Assembly (NCBI GenBank): GCA_902770725.1
Contig: CACXUA010000002.1
Location: 1 to 60,757, forward strand
Length of the DNA: 60,757 nucleotides
From: an uncultured Bacteroidales bacterium
GTDB taxonomy: Bacteria > Bacteroidota > Bacteroidia > Bacteroidales > Bacteroidaceae
Direction: 5' to 3'
Shown: piece by piece, positions 27,101 to 35,177 of the stretch
How the letters are laid out: each line of letters begins with the position of its first letter
How positions within the stretch are numbered: the stretch's first letter is position 1
The notes under the pieces: generated by a model
Told to the model about the DNA's origin: nothing
What the model saw: only the letters and a program-made list of their open reading frames with translations
Database searches by the model: none
Position numbers and translations under genes: made by a program

Positions 27101-27908
27101 CTCGTGTCTTGAACCATTCCTGCTTGCTATAGCGCATGCGATTGGGGTCGTCCAGGTCTTTGCCGGTCGAGAGGCAGAGGAGCAAGTCGTGAGCCTCCGC
27201 ATCATCTTCGTTGAGGAAGTGCGAGTCGTTGGAGCAGATGAGCTTTATGCCGTGCTTTTTCGCCAAATCGATGAGGACAGGATTGACGCGTTTCTGTACT
27301 TCGTAAGTGTCACGATTGGCAACCTGTGTCGGGTTGATTACCTCGTGCCGCTGCAGCTCGATGTAATAGTCGTCGCCCCAAATGTCATGAAACCACTTGA
27401 CGGCTTCTTCTGCGCCCTTGATGTCGCCGTTCTGTATCTTTTTGGGAACTTCGCCACCAATACAAGCCGAGCAGATGATGAGGCCTTCGTGGAGCTTCTC
27501 CAAATCCTTATGGTCGGTACGAGGTCGCATATAGAAGCCATCGACCCAGGAGCGCGAAACGAGTTTGATGAGGTTGTGATAGCCTGTCAGATTCTTGGCG
27601 AGAACAATGAGGTGCCAGCCGGACTGGTTCTCTTTACCTTCTTTGACGCTTTTGTCTCCACCTCTGGCAACATACATCTCGCAGCCGAAGATGGGCTTGA
27701 AGGGCTCCAGGTCATTCTTCGCTCTCTCCTTGTTGACCTTCTTGCAATAGTCATAAAGCTCTTTGACCCCATACATGTTGCCATGATCGGTGAGTGCCAT
27801 TCCACGCATTCCATCGGCAACAGCCTTATCGACCATGCCTTTGATGGACGATTGCCCGTCGAGCAGAGAGTATTGCGAGTGAACGTGTAAGTGAACGAAG
27901 TCCTCCAT
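24180..27908 (-). CDS. dnaE: DNA polymerase III alpha subunit
   Basis: The replicative polymerase subunit, 1242 residues. The PHP domain opens the protein (HLHVHSQYSLLDG), the catalytic acids are in LPDIDTDFDDDGRG, and the fingers and helix-hairpin-helix parts follow (KMDFLGLKTL, GTFQFESAGMRKYL, RPGPMGKIP, NKSHAACYSWVAYQTAY). A C-terminal OB-fold (GIVTAVRSGTTKNGKPYG) is present. This is a DnaE1-type protein. A TATCTTTG box lies upstream, and trxA follows directly. Confidence 0.97.
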   Translation of the reverse strand: MEDFVHLHVHSQYSLLDGQSSIKGMVDKAVADGMRGMALTDHGNMYGVKELYDYCKKVNKERAKNDLEPFKPIFGCEMYVARGGDKSVKEGKENQSGWHLIVLAKNLTGYHNLIKLVSRSWVDGFYMRPRTDHKDLEKLHEGLIICSACIGGEVPKKIQNGDIKGAEEAVKWFHDIWGDDYYIELQRHEVINPTQVANRDTYEVQKRVNPVLIDLAKKHGIKLICSNDSHFLNEDDAEAHDLLLCLSTGKDLDDPNRMRYSKQEWFKTRAEMNLLFKDIPEALANTQEILDKVEMYDLESNAIMPFFPIPEEFGTEELWRQKYTDEDLFKEFTSDENGENPMPREEGEKKIKKLGGIDKLYRIKFEADYLAKLAYEGAERLYPTPLSKEIDDRIRFELHIMKTMGFPGYFLIVQDFINSARNNLDVWVGPGRGSAAGSVVAYCLGITRLDPLKYDLLFERFLNPDRISLPDIDTDFDDDGRGKVLQWVMDKYGAENCAHIITYGKMAAKNSIKDVGRVEKVPLSVVNAWCKAMPERLPDLPDGKKRKETLENFIEFTPELKEAKFSRDQKEADTIKYALKLEGTVRNTGIHACGFIICRDPISDHVPVSTADDPDFPDRKTAVTQYDGHVIESTGLIKMDFLGLKTLSQLKEACRIVKEAHGIDVDLDNIPIDDPLTYKLYQEGRTVGTFQFESAGMRKYLKELHPTVFEDLIAMNALYRPGPMGKIPQFIKRKNGQEPITYDLDACEEYLRDTYGITVYQEQVMLLARKLAGFTRGESDTLRKAMGKKMKDVITQMRPKFINGGIENGHDKKTLEKIWGEWEKFAEYAFNKSHAACYSWVAYQTAYMKAHYPAEFMAALLTRGKDDVKEVTKLLEECHAMKIEVLGPDVNESHRDFGVNDRQQIRYGLMAIKGLGEAAVQAIVDEREKNGAFKDIFDFAERVNMSSIKRNGLECLALSGALDNIAGNIRREQFVAENQKGDIFLDLLIRYGTQFQQAQMEAQFSLFGMDSIELNKPAVPEAEEWTALERLNKERSLVGIYLSAHPLDEYYVILQNVCNLKMAEMDYLTAFADQNVRLGGIVTAVRSGTTKNGKPYGVATIEDFSGTGEIALFGDNWVKWGAFLSVDRSVLISGTVEKHRFKEGEYELRIGHIDWLADVSDKVIERITIVVNTNELNKDDVEMLTSYAEENPGNTALQMVFVDATNPHNQLRMNSRNTRIKVTRQFLNDIENSDALSYSINQ

Positions 27909-27935
27909 GTGTTACATTATTATAATAAGAGAAGG

Positions 27936-27943
27936 CAAAGATA
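27936..27943 (-). promoter_or_regulatory. Bacteroidetes -7 element for dnaE
   Basis: The minus strand reads TATCTTTG 27 bp before the dnaE ATG. It shares the 160-bp divergent gap with the psd promoter. Confidence 0.5.
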
Positions 27944-28038
27944 CAAAAAAGTTTAGAGTTTGGAGATAAGAGGAAAGAGAATTTTCGTTATTTAGCAAAT
28001 TTTCAGTCAACATTGCTCGATGTTCAATTTATTTTTTG

Positions 28039-28046
28039 TAACTTTG
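28039..28046 (+). promoter_or_regulatory. Bacteroidetes -7 element for psd
   Basis: TAACTTTG lies 22 bp before the psd ATG at 28069 and matches the -7 consensus exactly. Confidence 0.55.
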
Positions 28047-28068
28047 AGGCGCACTATGTAAAAAAACT

Positions 28069-28776
28069 ATGGGCAAAAGGCTAAGAAAACTGAAAAAGAT
28101 ACGTCTTCATCACGAGGGAAAGAGCACGCTTCTATGGAGCGCCATTGTGCTTGGAGTACTGAACTTTACTATCCTACATATCTTCGAATCGAGGCTTCCC
28201 TTCGATATCTGCATAACGGTGAGTGCCATCCTGTATGCCATCCTGCTGAACTTCTTCCAATGTCCCATCCGCACCTTCGAGGGCGAGACGGAGGGATTGG
28301 TTCTGGCACCTGCCGATGGCAAGGTCGTGGTGGTGGAAGAGACGGAGGAAAACGAGTATTTCCACGATCGTCGCATCATGGTGAGCATCTTCATGAGTCT
28401 CTTCAATGTGCATGCCAACTGGATTCCTGTGGATGGAACGGTTAAGGAGGTTCGGCATTACGACGGCAATTTCCATAAGGCTTGGCTGCCGAAGGCAAGC
28501 GAAGAGAATGAGAGGAGCACCGTCATCATCGAGACCCCCGACGGAACGGAGATTCTGCTTCGTCAGGTAGCGGGTGCTATGGCTCGACGCATCGTCACTT
28601 ATCCCAGCGTTGGCGAGGATTGCTATGTGGATGAGCATCTTGGTTTCATCAAATTCGGTTCACGTGTTGACCTATATCTTCCCCTTGGAACTGAGGTTTT
28701 GGTGAAGCTCGACCAGAAGACCGTTGGCAACGAGACTATTGTTGCAAAACTAAAGAACCTTACTTCAGATGATTAA
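28069..28776 (+). CDS. psd: Phosphatidylserine decarboxylase, small proenzyme type
   Basis: Converts phosphatidylserine to phosphatidylethanolamine at the inner membrane. It is the short form (235 residues) with one hydrophobic N-terminal hairpin (about residues 22-65). The family motifs are [28 protein letters not shown], and the self-cleavage site at Gly-Ser in [10 protein letters not shown] near residue 199, where the serine becomes the pyruvoyl group. It overlaps pssA by 8 bp, so the two steps from CDP-diacylglycerol to phosphatidylethanolamine are made together. Confidence 0.96.
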   Translation: MGKRLRKLKKIRLHHEGKSTLLWSAIVLGVLNFTILHIFESRLPFDICITVSAILYAILLNFFQCPIRTFEGETEGLVLAPADGKVVVVEETEENEYFHDRRIMVSIFMSLFNVHANWIPVDGTVKEVRHYDGNFHKAWLPKASEENERSTVIIETPDGTEILLRQVAGAMARRIVTYPSVGEDCYVDEHLGFIKFGSRVDLYLPLGTEVLVKLDQKTVGNETIVAKLKNLTSDD

Positions 28777-29473
28777 ACGACACATTCCGAACTCCATTAC
28801 TTGCTGCAATCTCATCAGCGGCTGTGTGGCAACTGGCTGTGCCTTCTACGGTCAGTACCAGTATGCAGTATTGATGATAGTCATAGGAGCCGTGTTTGAC
28901 TTCTTCGATGGCTTGGTGGCAAGGGCTCTCGGCGTATCGTCGCCCATAGGCAAGGAACTCGATTCGCTGGCCGATGTGGTTACCTTTGGCGTGGCACCCA
29001 GCGCGATTATCTTCTATCTTTTCCACGAGGTGCATTGCCCCGAGCTGTTGATGCCGATAAAGCACCTGCTGCCATATACGGCTTTCCTGATGGCGGCATT
29101 CTCTGCCTTAAGGTTGGCGAAGTTCAATCTCGACGAGCGTCAGCACTACGGTTTCATCGGTTTGCCCACGCCCGCCAATGCCCTGTTCTGGGGAAGTCTT
29201 GTGCTGAGCGAGCATGCGTTCCTGGTTTCGCTGAAGTTCAACGCCGTCTTCCTCTTCCTCTTCATGCTGTTGTTCTGCTTCTTGCTGGTCTCGGAAGTGC
29301 CGATGCTGGCGTTGAAGTTCAAGAACTTCAGCTGGCAGGATAACAAGCTGCGCTACATTTTCCTCATCGGTTGCTTGCCCCTCTTGCTTTTTGCCCCTTG
29401 CCCTCTGCACCTCATCATATTGTGGTACGTAGCCATCTCTATTGCTTTCCCGAGGTTCGTAAAAAGTGAATGA
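28769..29473 (+). CDS. pssA: CDP-diacylglycerol--serine O-phosphatidyltransferase
   Basis: Makes phosphatidylserine from CDP-diacylglycerol and serine in the membrane. The CDP-alcohol phosphotransferase signature DG-x2-AR-x8-G-x3-D-x3-D is complete in [14 protein letters not shown] and [11 protein letters not shown] near residue 50. About six to eight membrane segments cover the 234 residues. Its start lies inside psd, and its stop overlaps the ATG of the NlpC-CapA gene, so the three genes are tightly coupled. Confidence 0.95.
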   Translation: MIKRHIPNSITCCNLISGCVATGCAFYGQYQYAVLMIVIGAVFDFFDGLVARALGVSSPIGKELDSLADVVTFGVAPSAIIFYLFHEVHCPELLMPIKHLLPYTAFLMAAFSALRLAKFNLDERQHYGFIGLPTPANALFWGSLVLSEHAFLVSLKFNAVFLFLFMLLFCFLLVSEVPMLALKFKNFSWQDNKLRYIFLIGCLPLLLFAPCPLHLIILWYVAISIAFPRFVKSE

Positions 29474-30933
29474 TTATGAGATACAATAAGAAATGGCCGG
29501 TGCTATTGGTGGCTCTGTTCACGTTCGTGACGTTCGGATGCGCCTCGCTTCCAAGCGGCGACATCAATGTCTCGGGCGAAGCGGTTGTCAAGGCAGCGAT
29601 GAAGTACATCGGTCGCCCTTACCGTCATGGTACGGCGGGCCCCAACGTGTTCGATTGCTCTGGCTTTACGAGTTTCATCTACAAGCAGTTCGACATTTCC
29701 CTGAGCCGTGATTCGCGTGCTCAGTACAGGCAGGGCGTTTCCGTGGGACGTAAGGACCTTCGCATGGGCGATCTCGTTTTCTTCACGAGCCCACGCTCAG
29801 GACGTTCCGTGGGACATGTGGGAATCGTGTCGAAGGTGGAGAGTGACGGGAACTTCTACTTCGTTCATGCTGCCAGGCGTGGCGTGATAGAGGACAGTTA
29901 CCGCGCCTCTTCCTACTACTATAACCGCTACGTCGGGGCACGTCGCGTCATTAGCGACAAGGACACCCTCACCATTGCCATGTGCGGCGACATCATGATG
30001 GGTACGACCTACCCCAGCGTGCAGTTGCCCGATAACGACGGCAGGGACATTTTCCTCGATACTAAAGAGTTGACGGAGGCTGCCGATATTGCTGTGGGCA
30101 ACCTCGAGGGAGCCATCACCGACGGTGGTCACTGCACGAAGGGTAACGGCCCCAACACCTACGCCTTCCGCATGCCAACGAGCTACGGGCACCTTCTGGG
30201 CGAAGCAGGATACGATTACCTCAGCCTCGCCAACAACCATGCCAATGACTTCGATACCGAGGGCATCGCCTCCACAGAACAAGTGCTCGAGGAGCAGGGA
30301 ATAAAGTTCTCGGGCATCGAGGGCAGGACGGAATCGGCTGTCGTGGAGCGAGATGGCATCCGCTACGGCCTCTGCGCCTTCGGCCACAACAGTTACACGC
30401 TGAAGCACAAGGACCTCGCGACCGTGAAGCGCATTCTGGACGACCTGAAGAAGAAGTCGGACGTCGTGGTTGTCTCCTTCCACGGCGGTGCAGAAGGCAG
30501 GGACAAACGCCACCTGCCTATCGGAACGGAGATATTCCTTGGCGAAGACAGAGGCAACCTCCGCGAGTTTACTCATTTCTGCATCGATAATGGAGCAGAC
30601 GTCGTCTTCGGCCATGGTCCGCACGTCTGCCGTGCGATGGAAGTATATAAAGGCAAGTTCATCGCCTACAGCCTCGGCAACTTCTGTACGCCCTACGGCA
30701 TGAGCCTGACCAGCATCTCGGCCTATGCTCCTGTTGTTACGATAAAGATTGACCGGAAGGGTCAGTTCCTGGAGGGCAAGATACATTCCTTCATCCAGCA
30801 GAAAGGCGTAGGTCCGCGCAAGGACAACAGCGATGCCGTGGCTCGTGAGATAAAGGAACTCACCGAGAGCGACATCCAGGGCTCCCCCATCCGCATCGAC
30901 GGCGCAGGCAACATCACACTGGCCGACGAATAA
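29470..30933 (+). CDS. Lipoprotein fusing NlpC/P60 endopeptidase with a CapA/PGA_cap domain
   Basis: A 487-residue lipoprotein (lipobox TFGC, Cys24) with two enzyme-like domains. Residues ~35-160 are NlpC/P60, with catalytic C63 (FDCSGF), H116 (GHVGI) and H133 (FVHA), a fold that cuts gamma-D-Glu to diamino acid bonds in peptidoglycan. Residues ~167-460 are a CapA/PGA_cap metallophosphatase-like domain, with CGDIMMG, GNLEGAI, LANNHANDF, SFHGGAEG, GHGPHV and YSLGNF. CapA proteins are tied to poly-gamma-glutamate. No capB/capC genes are near, so a wall-peptide role seems likelier than capsule. The ATG overlaps the pssA stop. A 22-bp array follows 24 bp after the stop. Confidence 0.9.
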   Translation: MIMRYNKKWPVLLVALFTFVTFGCASLPSGDINVSGEAVVKAAMKYIGRPYRHGTAGPNVFDCSGFTSFIYKQFDISLSRDSRAQYRQGVSVGRKDLRMGDLVFFTSPRSGRSVGHVGIVSKVESDGNFYFVHAARRGVIEDSYRASSYYYNRYVGARRVISDKDTLTIAMCGDIMMGTTYPSVQLPDNDGRDIFLDTKELTEAADIAVGNLEGAITDGGHCTKGNGPNTYAFRMPTSYGHLLGEAGYDYLSLANNHANDFDTEGIASTEQVLEEQGIKFSGIEGRTESAVVERDGIRYGLCAFGHNSYTLKHKDLATVKRILDDLKKKSDVVVVSFHGGAEGRDKRHLPIGTEIFLGEDRGNLREFTHFCIDNGADVVFGHGPHVCRAMEVYKGKFIAYSLGNFCTPYGMSLTSISAYAPVVTIKIDRKGQFLEGKIHSFIQQKGVGPRKDNSDAVAREIKELTESDIQGSPIRIDGAGNITLADE

Positions 30934-30956
30934 CGCCGAACGGCACATAATTTTAT

Positions 30957-31034
30957 CCCCTATAGGGGAATGTTCAACGCCCTATAGGGGAATGCTCAAC
31001 GCCCTATAGGGGAGTGAGTAACGCCCTATAGGGG
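30957..31034. repeat. 22-bp phased array, family B (4 units)
   Basis: Four CCCTATAGGG cores with TATA starts at 30961, 30983, 31005 and 31027, all exactly 22 bp apart. Spacers are of the form AATGTTCAACG, AATGCTCAACG, AGTGAGTAACG. The array fills the convergent gap between the NlpC-CapA gene and fbp. It is the cleanest family B example. Confidence 0.92.
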
Positions 31035-31068
31035 ATGAAATGATGCCTTGGTGGGGCAGGGAAATCCC

Positions 31069-33063
31069 TTATTTCTTCGTGTTCTCCTTGATGATGCCGT
31101 GGCGGTAGGCGTGGAGCAGGCTGCGCAGTTCTTTTATCTGTTCCTGAATCTGGCGGCCCTTGTCGGTGTCGCGCACGCGAATGCGTCGGCCCATCATCTC
31201 CACGATTTGCTTGCTGCTCTTGATGTCAGTGCCGCTGGCTACAGCCTCTGCGGTGCTGGTGAACGGCTCGTGCTGGATGAGTTCGAAGCCGCGGCTGTGA
31301 TAGACGAGGGTGTAGCCTGCGATGCCCGTCGTATGGTGGTAGGACTTCGAGAAACCTCCGTCGATGACCATCAGCATGCCGTCGGCCTTGATGGGGTTCT
31401 CGCCTTGGCTGGCATGGACAGGCACGTGGCCGTTGATGATGTGAGGGCAGACCCCCTCTAACTCCCCCGTGAGGGGGAGAACTCCGAAGTGCTGGAGGAT
31501 GCGGCTGCAAACGGCAGGGTTTTCTCTGAGCTGATAGTAAGCGCCTTTCTCTTCGTGGTGCGTAGCGGGTTCGGCGAGGAAGTAACGCTCGAACGTCGCC
31601 ATGCGATTCTTGTCGAAGAGTGGGCTGTCGGGACCGCACCACAGGTACCAGAAGAAATCCCGTACGGCTCCCTTCCGGCTTCCCCCGAGGGAGGAGGGAT
31701 AAGCGGTGCGCATCTTGAACTCGATTTGCTGCATGAGTTCGCGTCCCTGATACGTCTTCCCGTCAATCTCGACCTGCCGCAAGCTGCCGTCGGCATTGAG
31801 GGGAACGGAGGCGTGGAAGAGGAGGTTGCTGTTGCAGACCAGGTACATCGAGCCATGACTGAAGAGGCAGCGGATGTGCTTCTGCAGTTTCTCGCTGATG
31901 CGGAAAGAGTGGTGGAGCCGTTTCATCAGGTCCTGCTCTTCGGCCGTCAGCCTGTATGGGTCGCTCGGGTCGAGGGTAGGGAAGTGGGTGTCGAGCAGCG
32001 GATAGTCTTTCCCTTCGAAGCGATAGGTGCCGCGGCTCAGGTCGATGTTCTCCAAAGTACCTCGGCGGTCGATGTTCCATTCGGGATGTGCATTGATTAA
32101 CTGCCCCTCGAGTTTGAACTGAATGACGGAAATGGCCTTGTGCATCTGTGCGATGAGTCGCAGCCGCTTCTCGTCGCCTTTCACTTCGGCCAGCGTTCCG
32201 ATGGGCTGGAACTGCAGGCAGGGGTCGTCGGCATATGTGTCCATGGCAAAGGTGGCCAGCGGCAGGAGGTTGATGCCGTAGCCCTCCTCGAGTGTTGCCA
32301 GGTTGGCGAAGCGCAAGGAGAGGCGCAGGACGATGGCGATGCAGGCATCCTGACCGGCTGCCGCACCCATCCAAAGGGCGTCATGATTGCCCCATTGCAG
32401 GTCGAAATTGTCGCGCGTAAGCAGGTAATCCATGATGATATGTGCCCCTGGCCCGCGGTCGAAGATGTCGCCAAGGATGTGAAGCTGGTCGATGCTCAAC
32501 TTGTGGATGACGTTACAGATAGCGACGATGAAGTTTCGGGCCTGTCCTATCTGCACGATTGTCTCGACAATCCTTTGCACATAAGCATCTTTATCTTCGT
32601 CGTTGGGGCTCTCGTGAAGGAGTTCCTCGATGATGTAGGCGAACTGTTTCGGCAGGGCTTTGCGGACCTTGCTTCGGGTGTATTTGCTGCTCACGGACTG
32701 GCAGACCTGTATGAGTTGCAGCAGGGTTCGGGCGTAGAAGCCGGAGAGGTCTTCGTCCGTGCCCTCCTCAATCATCTCGAGCCGCTTTTCGGGATAGTAG
32801 ATGAGGGTGCAGAGGTCGCGCATCTCTTGCTCCGGGAGCGATTCGTCGAACAGGTCGTGGACCTTCCTCTTGATGTTTCCGCTGGCATTCCTGAGGATAT
32901 GCAGGAAGGCTTCATGCTCGCCATGAATGTCGGCGACGAAGTGTTCGGTACCTTTCGGAAGGCTGAGAATTGCCTCGAGGTTTATGATTTCCGTGCTTGC
33001 GCTCTCACTATTGGGGAACGTTCTGGCAAGCAGCTGGAGCAGACGCATATCAGGATAGTTCAT
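31069..33063 (-). CDS. fbp: Class 3 fructose-1,6-bisphosphatase with in-frame repeat inserts
   Basis: The gluconeogenic phosphatase of the metallophosphatase type used by Bacteroidetes and Firmicutes, 664 residues, cytoplasmic. Visible metal-site motifs are HFVADIHGEHEAF (DxHG), ILGDIFDRGPGAH (GDxxDRG), WGNHDALWMG (GNHD) and GHVPVH near the C-terminus. Two stretches do not fit the family: YPSSLGGSRKGAV near residue 460 and LPLTGELEGV between LQHFGV and CPHIINGH; both read like translated intergenic hairpin repeats. It lies 17 bp after rsmA on the same strand. Confidence 0.95.
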   Translation of the reverse strand: MNYPDMRLLQLLARTFPNSESASTEIINLEAILSLPKGTEHFVADIHGEHEAFLHILRNASGNIKRKVHDLFDESLPEQEMRDLCTLIYYPEKRLEMIEEGTDEDLSGFYARTLLQLIQVCQSVSSKYTRSKVRKALPKQFAYIIEELLHESPNDEDKDAYVQRIVETIVQIGQARNFIVAICNVIHKLSIDQLHILGDIFDRGPGAHIIMDYLLTRDNFDLQWGNHDALWMGAAAGQDACIAIVLRLSLRFANLATLEEGYGINLLPLATFAMDTYADDPCLQFQPIGTLAEVKGDEKRLRLIAQMHKAISVIQFKLEGQLINAHPEWNIDRRGTLENIDLSRGTYRFEGKDYPLLDTHFPTLDPSDPYRLTAEEQDLMKRLHHSFRISEKLQKHIRCLFSHGSMYLVCNSNLLFHASVPLNADGSLRQVEIDGKTYQGRELMQQIEFKMRTAYPSSLGGSRKGAVRDFFWYLWCGPDSPLFDKNRMATFERYFLAEPATHHEEKGAYYQLRENPAVCSRILQHFGVLPLTGELEGVCPHIINGHVPVHASQGENPIKADGMLMVIDGGFSKSYHHTTGIAGYTLVYHSRGFELIQHEPFTSTAEAVASGTDIKSSKQIVEMMGRRIRVRDTDKGRQIQEQIKELRSLLHAYRHGIIKENTKK
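31448..31480 (-). repeat. Hairpin repeat inserted in frame in fbp (C-terminal)
   Basis: The plus strand holds CTCCCCC, a GTGA loop and GGGGGAG (about 31464-31481), translated as PLTGELEGV in the fbp frame just before the conserved GHVPV metal loop. It resembles the palindromic insert found in metH. Confidence 0.65.
31672..31696 (-). repeat. Probable hairpin repeat in frame in fbp (central)
   Basis: Plus-strand words CCTTCCGGCTTCCCCCGAGG and GGAGG give PSSLGGSRKGA in fbp, between RTAY and the conserved FWYLWCG. Bacteroides homologues have a different, lysine-rich sequence here as I recall, so an insertion is likely but less sure than the other one. Confidence 0.5.
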
Positions 33064-33080
33064 AATTCATAATTCATAGT

Positions 33081-33899
33081 TCATAGTTCTGGGATGCAGG
33101 CTTCAATTCTTAGGGTCAGGCCGATGAAGTCCTGAACGCTGAGCTGTTCGGGTCGCTTCTGCATGATGGGGTCGGAGAGGAGTGCCGTGAAGTCGGGTTT
33201 CGCTGGCTGTTCTGCCTCGAGGGCTGTGAGGAGCGGCTTGATGTTGTTGCGCAGGGTCTTTCTCCTCTGGTTGAACGTCGTCTTGACCAGCCGCTTGAAG
33301 AGCCTCTCGTCGCAGCCCAAATCGGTCGTCTTGTTGCGGGTCAGGCGTATGACAGCGCTGCGAACCTTTGGCGGCGGGTTGAAGACGTGAGGTTCTACGG
33401 TGAAGAGATATTCCACATCATACCAGGCCTGTACGAGGACGCTCAATATGCCGTAGGTCTTGCTGCCAGGTCCCGCTGCCATTCGCTCCGCAACTTCCTT
33501 CTGAATCATGCCTGTGCAGCAGGGTATCAAGTCCTTGTTGTCGAGCATCTTAAAGAAGATTTGCGAGGAGATGTTATAGGGGTAGTTGCCCGTCAGGACG
33601 AATGGCGAGCCCCCGAAAGTGCGGTCGAGGTGCATCTTCAGGAAGTCGTCTTCGATGATGTTGTCCTCCAGGTCTGGGTAGGTTTTGCGGAGATATTCCA
33701 CGCTTTCGTAGTCTATCTCGACAACTTTGACCAGCCGCGGCTTCTGGACCAGGTATTGAGTCATGACGCCCATGCCAGGTCCAACTTCCAGAATCGGCAG
33801 TTCTGGACACGCATCAACCGTGTCGGCAATACGCGAAGCTATGCTCAAATCGGTCAAAAAGTGCTGTCCGAGGAACTTTTTTGGCTTAACTGCTCTCAT
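33081..33899 (-). CDS. rsmA: 16S rRNA (adenine(1518)-N(6)/adenine(1519)-N(6))-dimethyltransferase
   Basis: RsmA/KsgA dimethylates two adenines in the 3' hairpin of 16S rRNA during small-subunit assembly. Motifs: VKPKKFLGQHFLTD at the start, SAM-binding EVGPGMGVMTQYL, VEIDYESVEYL, the catalytic NYPYNISSQ and FNPPPKVRSAVI. I place the start at MRAVKPKK (33899), 272 residues. An ATG at 33920 and a GTG at 33926 lie just upstream, but the latter sits on the TATCTTTG promoter box (33929-33936). It is followed closely by fbp. Confidence 0.96.
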   Translation of the reverse strand: MRAVKPKKFLGQHFLTDLSIASRIADTVDACPELPILEVGPGMGVMTQYLVQKPRLVKVVEIDYESVEYLRKTYPDLEDNIIEDDFLKMHLDRTFGGSPFVLTGNYPYNISSQIFFKMLDNKDLIPCCTGMIQKEVAERMAAGPGSKTYGILSVLVQAWYDVEYLFTVEPHVFNPPPKVRSAVIRLTRNKTTDLGCDERLFKRLVKTTFNQRRKTLRNNIKPLLTALEAEQPAKPDFTALLSDPIMQKRPEQLSVQDFIGLTLRIEACIPEL

Positions 33900-33928
33900 T
33901 CTCCTTAATTCTTTGTACATTTGCACTG

Positions 33929-33936
33929 CAAAGATA
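33929..33936 (-). promoter_or_regulatory. Bacteroidetes -7 element for rsmA-fbp
   Basis: The minus strand reads TATCTTTG just upstream of rsmA, within the short 59-bp divergent gap to the membrane-protein gene. Confidence 0.5.
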
Positions 33937-33958
33937 AGAAAAAAAGTTCATTTAGGAC

Positions 33959-34945
33959 GTGCAAAGAGTAAGAAAGTTTATAAAGATTGGTGTTCCTTTA
34001 GCTTTGGCTGTTGGCATACTTTGGTGGATGTATCGCGGCATAGGTTGGGAAGAACTGACGGACGCTTTGGAGCACAAGATGTCGTGGACGTGGATGCTCC
34101 TTAGCATGCCGTTTGGCATTCTGGCGCAGGTGTTTCGAGCCATGAGATGGCGCCAGGTTTTGGCTCCAACCGGTGAGAAACCGCGGCTCTCGACTTGCAT
34201 CCATGCCGTTTTCCTCAGCTACGCCAGCAGTCTGGTTGTGCCCAGGGTGGGCGAGGTCCTGCGTTGTGGCGTCTTGAAGCGCTACGAGGGAACCAACTTC
34301 ACCATGAGCGTCGGCACGGTCGTTACGGAGAGAATCATCGACACCTTGCTCATCCTGCTGCTTTCCCTGCTGACGTTCCTGACGCAAATCCCTGTCTTCC
34401 TGAACTTTTTCCGCGAGACGGGCGTCTCTTTGGGCAGCCTGCTGAGCCAGTTCACTGTGGCGGGTTGGCTGGTGACGGCTGTTTGCGGACTGCTGGCCCT
34501 CGTTTGCGTTTGTTTAGTTGCTCTTAGGTTCCGACTCTTATCGAGGACGAAATCCGTCCTTTCCGACTTGAAGAACGGCCTGCTTTCCGTCAGGAAGGTG
34601 GAGCATCCCCTGCTTTTCTGGTTCTATTCGATAGGCATCTGGGTGAGTTATTACCTGCATTTCTACCTGACGTTCTATTGCTTCGACTTCACGGCAGGGC
34701 TTGGGCCTTTGGCAGCCCTCGTGGCTTTCGTGGTCGGCACGTTCGCCGTGCTGGTTCCCACACCTAATGGAGCCGGCTCATGGCACTTTGCTGTCAAGAC
34801 CGTTCTGGTGCTTTATGGCGTAGGACAAACAGAGGCTGCCTTGTTCGTCCTCATTGTTCACACTCTGCAGACCCTGCTCGTAGCGCTCCTCGGCGTCTGG
34901 TCTTCTGCAGCACTTGCCTTGCGGAGGTCGAAAGAATCTCTATAG
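33959..34945 (+). CDS. Lysylphosphatidylglycerol synthase TM-region/UPF0104-like membrane protein
   Basis: A 328-residue integral membrane protein with about eight hydrophobic segments and no soluble synthase domain. It has the family marks RAMRWRQVLAP, FLSYASSLVVPRVGEVLRC, VVTERIIDTL and PTPNGAGSWHFAV, typical of the UPF0104/AglD-like group sometimes called flippase-like. It may move or modify a lipid-linked molecule in the envelope, which is inference. The start is GTG (33959). It lies divergently from rsmA and is followed by an enclosed 22-bp array. Confidence 0.85.
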   Translation: MQRVRKFIKIGVPLALAVGILWWMYRGIGWEELTDALEHKMSWTWMLLSMPFGILAQVFRAMRWRQVLAPTGEKPRLSTCIHAVFLSYASSLVVPRVGEVLRCGVLKRYEGTNFTMSVGTVVTERIIDTLLILLLSLLTFLTQIPVFLNFFRETGVSLGSLLSQFTVAGWLVTAVCGLLALVCVCLVALRFRLLSRTKSVLSDLKNGLLSVRKVEHPLLFWFYSIGIWVSYYLHFYLTFYCFDFTAGLGPLAALVAFVVGTFAVLVPTPNGAGSWHFAVKTVLVLYGVGQTEAALFVLIVHTLQTLLVALLGVWSSAALALRRSKESL

Positions 34946-34950
34946 CATGT

Positions 34951-35044
34951 CTCAAAACGCGGCACGCCATCTTTGTCAATTCGGCGTGCCATCTTTGTCA
35001 ACTTGGCGTGCCATCTTTGCCAACTTGGCACGCCGCGTTTTGAG
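34951..35044. repeat. 22-bp phased array, family A (4 units), in a perfect inverted repeat
   Basis: Cores GGCACGCC (34961), GGCGTGCC (34983, 35005) and GGCACGCC (35027) are 22 bp apart. The array is enclosed by a perfect 13-bp inverted repeat, CTCAAAACGCGGC (34951-34963) and GCCGCGTTTTGAG (35032-35044), so the whole 94 bp could fold as one long hairpin. It starts 16 bp after the cores' upstream gene stop at 34945 and sits before the sppA promoter. Confidence 0.92.
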
Positions 35045-35093
35045 CAGAGGCATGGCATAAGATTTCATAAAGCTGTCATTTTTTGCCGAAAAC

Positions 35094-35125
35094 CTTGCAG
35101 GGAAACGGATTATTTGCTAACTTTG
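35094..35125 (+). promoter_or_regulatory. Bacteroidetes promoter for sppA
   Basis: CTTG at 35094-35097, a 20-bp spacer and TAACTTTG at 35118-35125 match the two-part consensus; sppA starts 52 bp downstream. Confidence 0.6.
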
Positions 35126-35177
35126 CTCCCCAATACTATATATAATAAGGAAAGTATTAACCAAAATAAACTGTTTT

